Shown in pieces: positions 62,831 to 64,000 of a stretch of DNA of 64,000 bases. The notes beneath the pieces were generated by a model. That model was not told where the DNA came from and searched no databases. It saw nothing but the letters and a program-made list of their open reading frames with translations. The stretch's first letter is position 1. Every line of letters begins with the position of its first letter. The stretch comes from Microbacteriaceae bacterium (lineage in GTDB: Bacteria; Actinomycetota; Actinomycetes; Actinomycetales; Microbacteriaceae). The stretch lies in contig JAPSJW010000002.1 of the NCBI GenBank assembly GCA_031177985.1, forward strand, positions 1-64,000, in the 5' to 3' direction. The position numbers and the translations under genes were made by a program.

Positions 62831-64000
62831 ATGACCGACGTCACGCCTTCCACGGCCGTCGTGCTCGTGGCCGCGGGAAGCGGCACCCGGCTGGGTGAGC
62901 GCATGCCGAAGGCCTTCGTGCGCCTCGGCGACCGCACCATCCTCGAGCACGCCGTCGATCGCGTGCTCGGCATGACCGACCCCGTGCAGCTCATCGTCGT
63001 CGTGCCCGCGCAGGAGCTGGCGCGCGCCCGCGAGCTCGTGGAGCGGCGCACCGGGCGCGTGCGCGAGCTCGCGACGGTAATTGCGGGTGGATCGTCGCGG
63101 CAGGCGTCCGTCGCGGCGGGGCTCGCCGCTCTCGGCCCCACGGTGAGGACGGTGCTGGTGCACGACGCAGCCCGGGCGCTCACGCCGTCCGAGCAGCTCG
63201 ACGCCGTGGCCCGCGCCGCGGCCACCGCATCCGTCGTGCCGGGGCTCCCGGTGACCGACACCATCAAGCGGATCGCCGAGGACGTCGTGCTCGAGACGGT
63301 CGACCGCTCGGAGCTACTCGCGGTGCAGACGCCGCAGGGCTTCCCGCGGGACGTGCTCGTCGACGCCTACGCCAGCGCGCAGGAGGAGTACACCGACGAC
63401 GCTGCGGTCGTCGCCGCCGCGGGACACGATGTGCACGGCGTTCCGGGCGACCCGCTCGCCTTCAAGATCACCACCCCGTGGGACCTGCAGCGGGCCGAGC
63501 GCCTGGTGGCAGGTCCCCCCGCGAGCTCGCTGCGCACGGGCATCGGCGTCGACGTGCACGCCTTCTCACCCGATGTGCCGCTGTGGCTGGGCGGTCTGCA
63601 CTGGCCCGACGAGCCGGGGCTCGCCGGTCACAGCGACGGCGACGCCATCGCGCATGCCATTTGCGATGCGGTGCTGAGCGCCGCGGGTCTCGGCGACATC
63701 GGCTCGCGGTTCGGCACCGCCGACCCCGGCTATGCGGGGGCGCGCGGCGAGGTGTTCCTGCGGGAGACCGTGCGCCTCGTCACCGGCGCCGGCTACTCGA
63801 TCGTGAGCGTCGCCGTGCAGGTCGTCTCGCAGCGCCCGAAGCTCTCCAAGCGCAGGGCCGAGGTCGAGGCGGTGCTCGAGGGCATCGTCGGAGCGCCCGT
63901 CTCCGTCGCGGGCACGACGACCGACGGGCTCGGATTCCCCGGACGAGGGGAGGGGCTCACCGCGATCGCGTCGGCTCTCGTCGAGCGGCTGCCTGGTCGC
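62831..64000 (+). CDS. ispDF: Bifunctional IspD-IspF (MEP pathway), partial at right edge
   Basis: An open frame of 390 codons reaching the window end without a stop. Residues ~8-232 are IspD: GSGTRLGERMPKAF, GGSSRQASV, HDAARAL, DTIKR, TPQGF and AFKITTPWD. Residues ~237-390 are IspF: GIGVDVHAF with metal His, HSDGDAIAHAICDA, GDIGSRFGTADP and TTTDGLGFPGRGEG. The two consecutive non-mevalonate steps are fused in one chain, as in some actinobacteria and proteobacteria. A TAGCCT box 6 nt before the ATG gives leaderless-type expression. Confidence 0.93.
   Translation, partial: MTDVTPSTAVVLVAAGSGTRLGERMPKAFVRLGDRTILEHAVDRVLGMTDPVQLIVVVPAQELARARELVERRTGRVRELATVIAGGSSRQASVAAGLAALGPTVRTVLVHDAARALTPSEQLDAVARAAATASVVPGLPVTDTIKRIAEDVVLETVDRSELLAVQTPQGFPRDVLVDAYASAQEEYTDDAAVVAAAGHDVHGVPGDPLAFKITTPWDLQRAERLVAGPPASSLRTGIGVDVHAFSPDVPLWLGGLHWPDEPGLAGHSDGDAIAHAICDAVLSAAGLGDIGSRFGTADPGYAGARGEVFLRETVRLVTGAGYSIVSVAVQVVSQRPKLSKRRAEVEAVLEGIVGAPVSVAGTTTDGLGFPGRGEGLTAIASALVERLPGR

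Overview
This is a high-GC window from an actinobacterium, most likely of the family Microbacteriaceae (the genus cannot be fixed from sequence alone). The support is the joint presence of GlnR, CarD, an IspD-IspF fusion, SenX3-RegX3, SigK-RskA, PHO boxes, sugar ABC transporters without their own ATPase, and frequent leaderless-type promoters (TANNNT 6-7 nt before the start codon).

Layout. 0-0.35 kb: tail of an Ig-like surface protein. 0.5-13.7 kb: an amino-sugar region, with a ROK regulator, a CUT1 ABC transporter (binding lipoprotein plus two permeases), a ROK sugar kinase, a cation/proton antiporter, nagA behind purU, an MFS transporter, two small unknown genes and a cytosolic GH20 hexosaminidase. 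Together these could import chitobiose/GlcNAc, split it, phosphorylate it and deacetylate it. 13.7-16 kb: a ZTP riboswitch in front of glyA-folD (one-carbon metabolism). 16.1-18.3 kb: pxpABC (5-oxoproline hydrolysis). 18.5-21.6 kb: galT-galK and a divergent DeoR regulator.

21.6-33.8 kb: an approximately 11.4-kb, 11-gene minus-strand operon facing a GntR/FCD regulator. It encodes a 3-hydroxyacid-type dehydrogenase, a second CUT1 ABC transporter, a class III CoA-transferase, an enoyl-CoA hydratase-like protein, a lactonase-type amidohydrolase, an RraA-type aldolase, a XylX-like FAH-fold dehydratase, a D-2-hydroxyacid dehydrogenase and a ketoglutarate-semialdehyde-type dehydrogenase. It looks like the lower part of a Weimberg-type sugar-acid pathway combined with CoA and aldolase enzymes. 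This is the best candidate for an undescribed catabolic system here.

33.9-36 kb: a mutarotase-like protein, then a manganese (yybP-ykoY) riboswitch before a ferritin-domain/VIT metal transporter. 36-40.5 kb: nadE, an acyltransferase, a gene-poor segment, a lower-GC gene that looks like a PD-(D/E)XK nuclease next to tRNA-Lys and bracketed by an imperfect direct repeat, and a conserved unknown protein. 40.6-43.7 kb: a candidate structured RNA, a palindromic operator, a cupredoxin lipoprotein, a His-containing lipoprotein, sigK and rskA. 43.8-51.2 kb: the phosphate region pstSCAB, mutT1 and ppk with PHO boxes. 51.3-57.9 kb: an oxidoreductase, glnR, small membrane proteins, a nitrobindin-like protein, ygfZ, a FUSC protein, a methyltransferase and gpmA. 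58-64 kb: three tiny acidic proteins, phoU, senX3-regX3, a lipoprotein, carD, and ispDF running off the right edge.

Two dispersed intergenic repeat families also occur: three copies of an 84-nt element whose outer stems change in a compensatory way, and two copies of a GAGGTTAGG palindrome between convergent genes.
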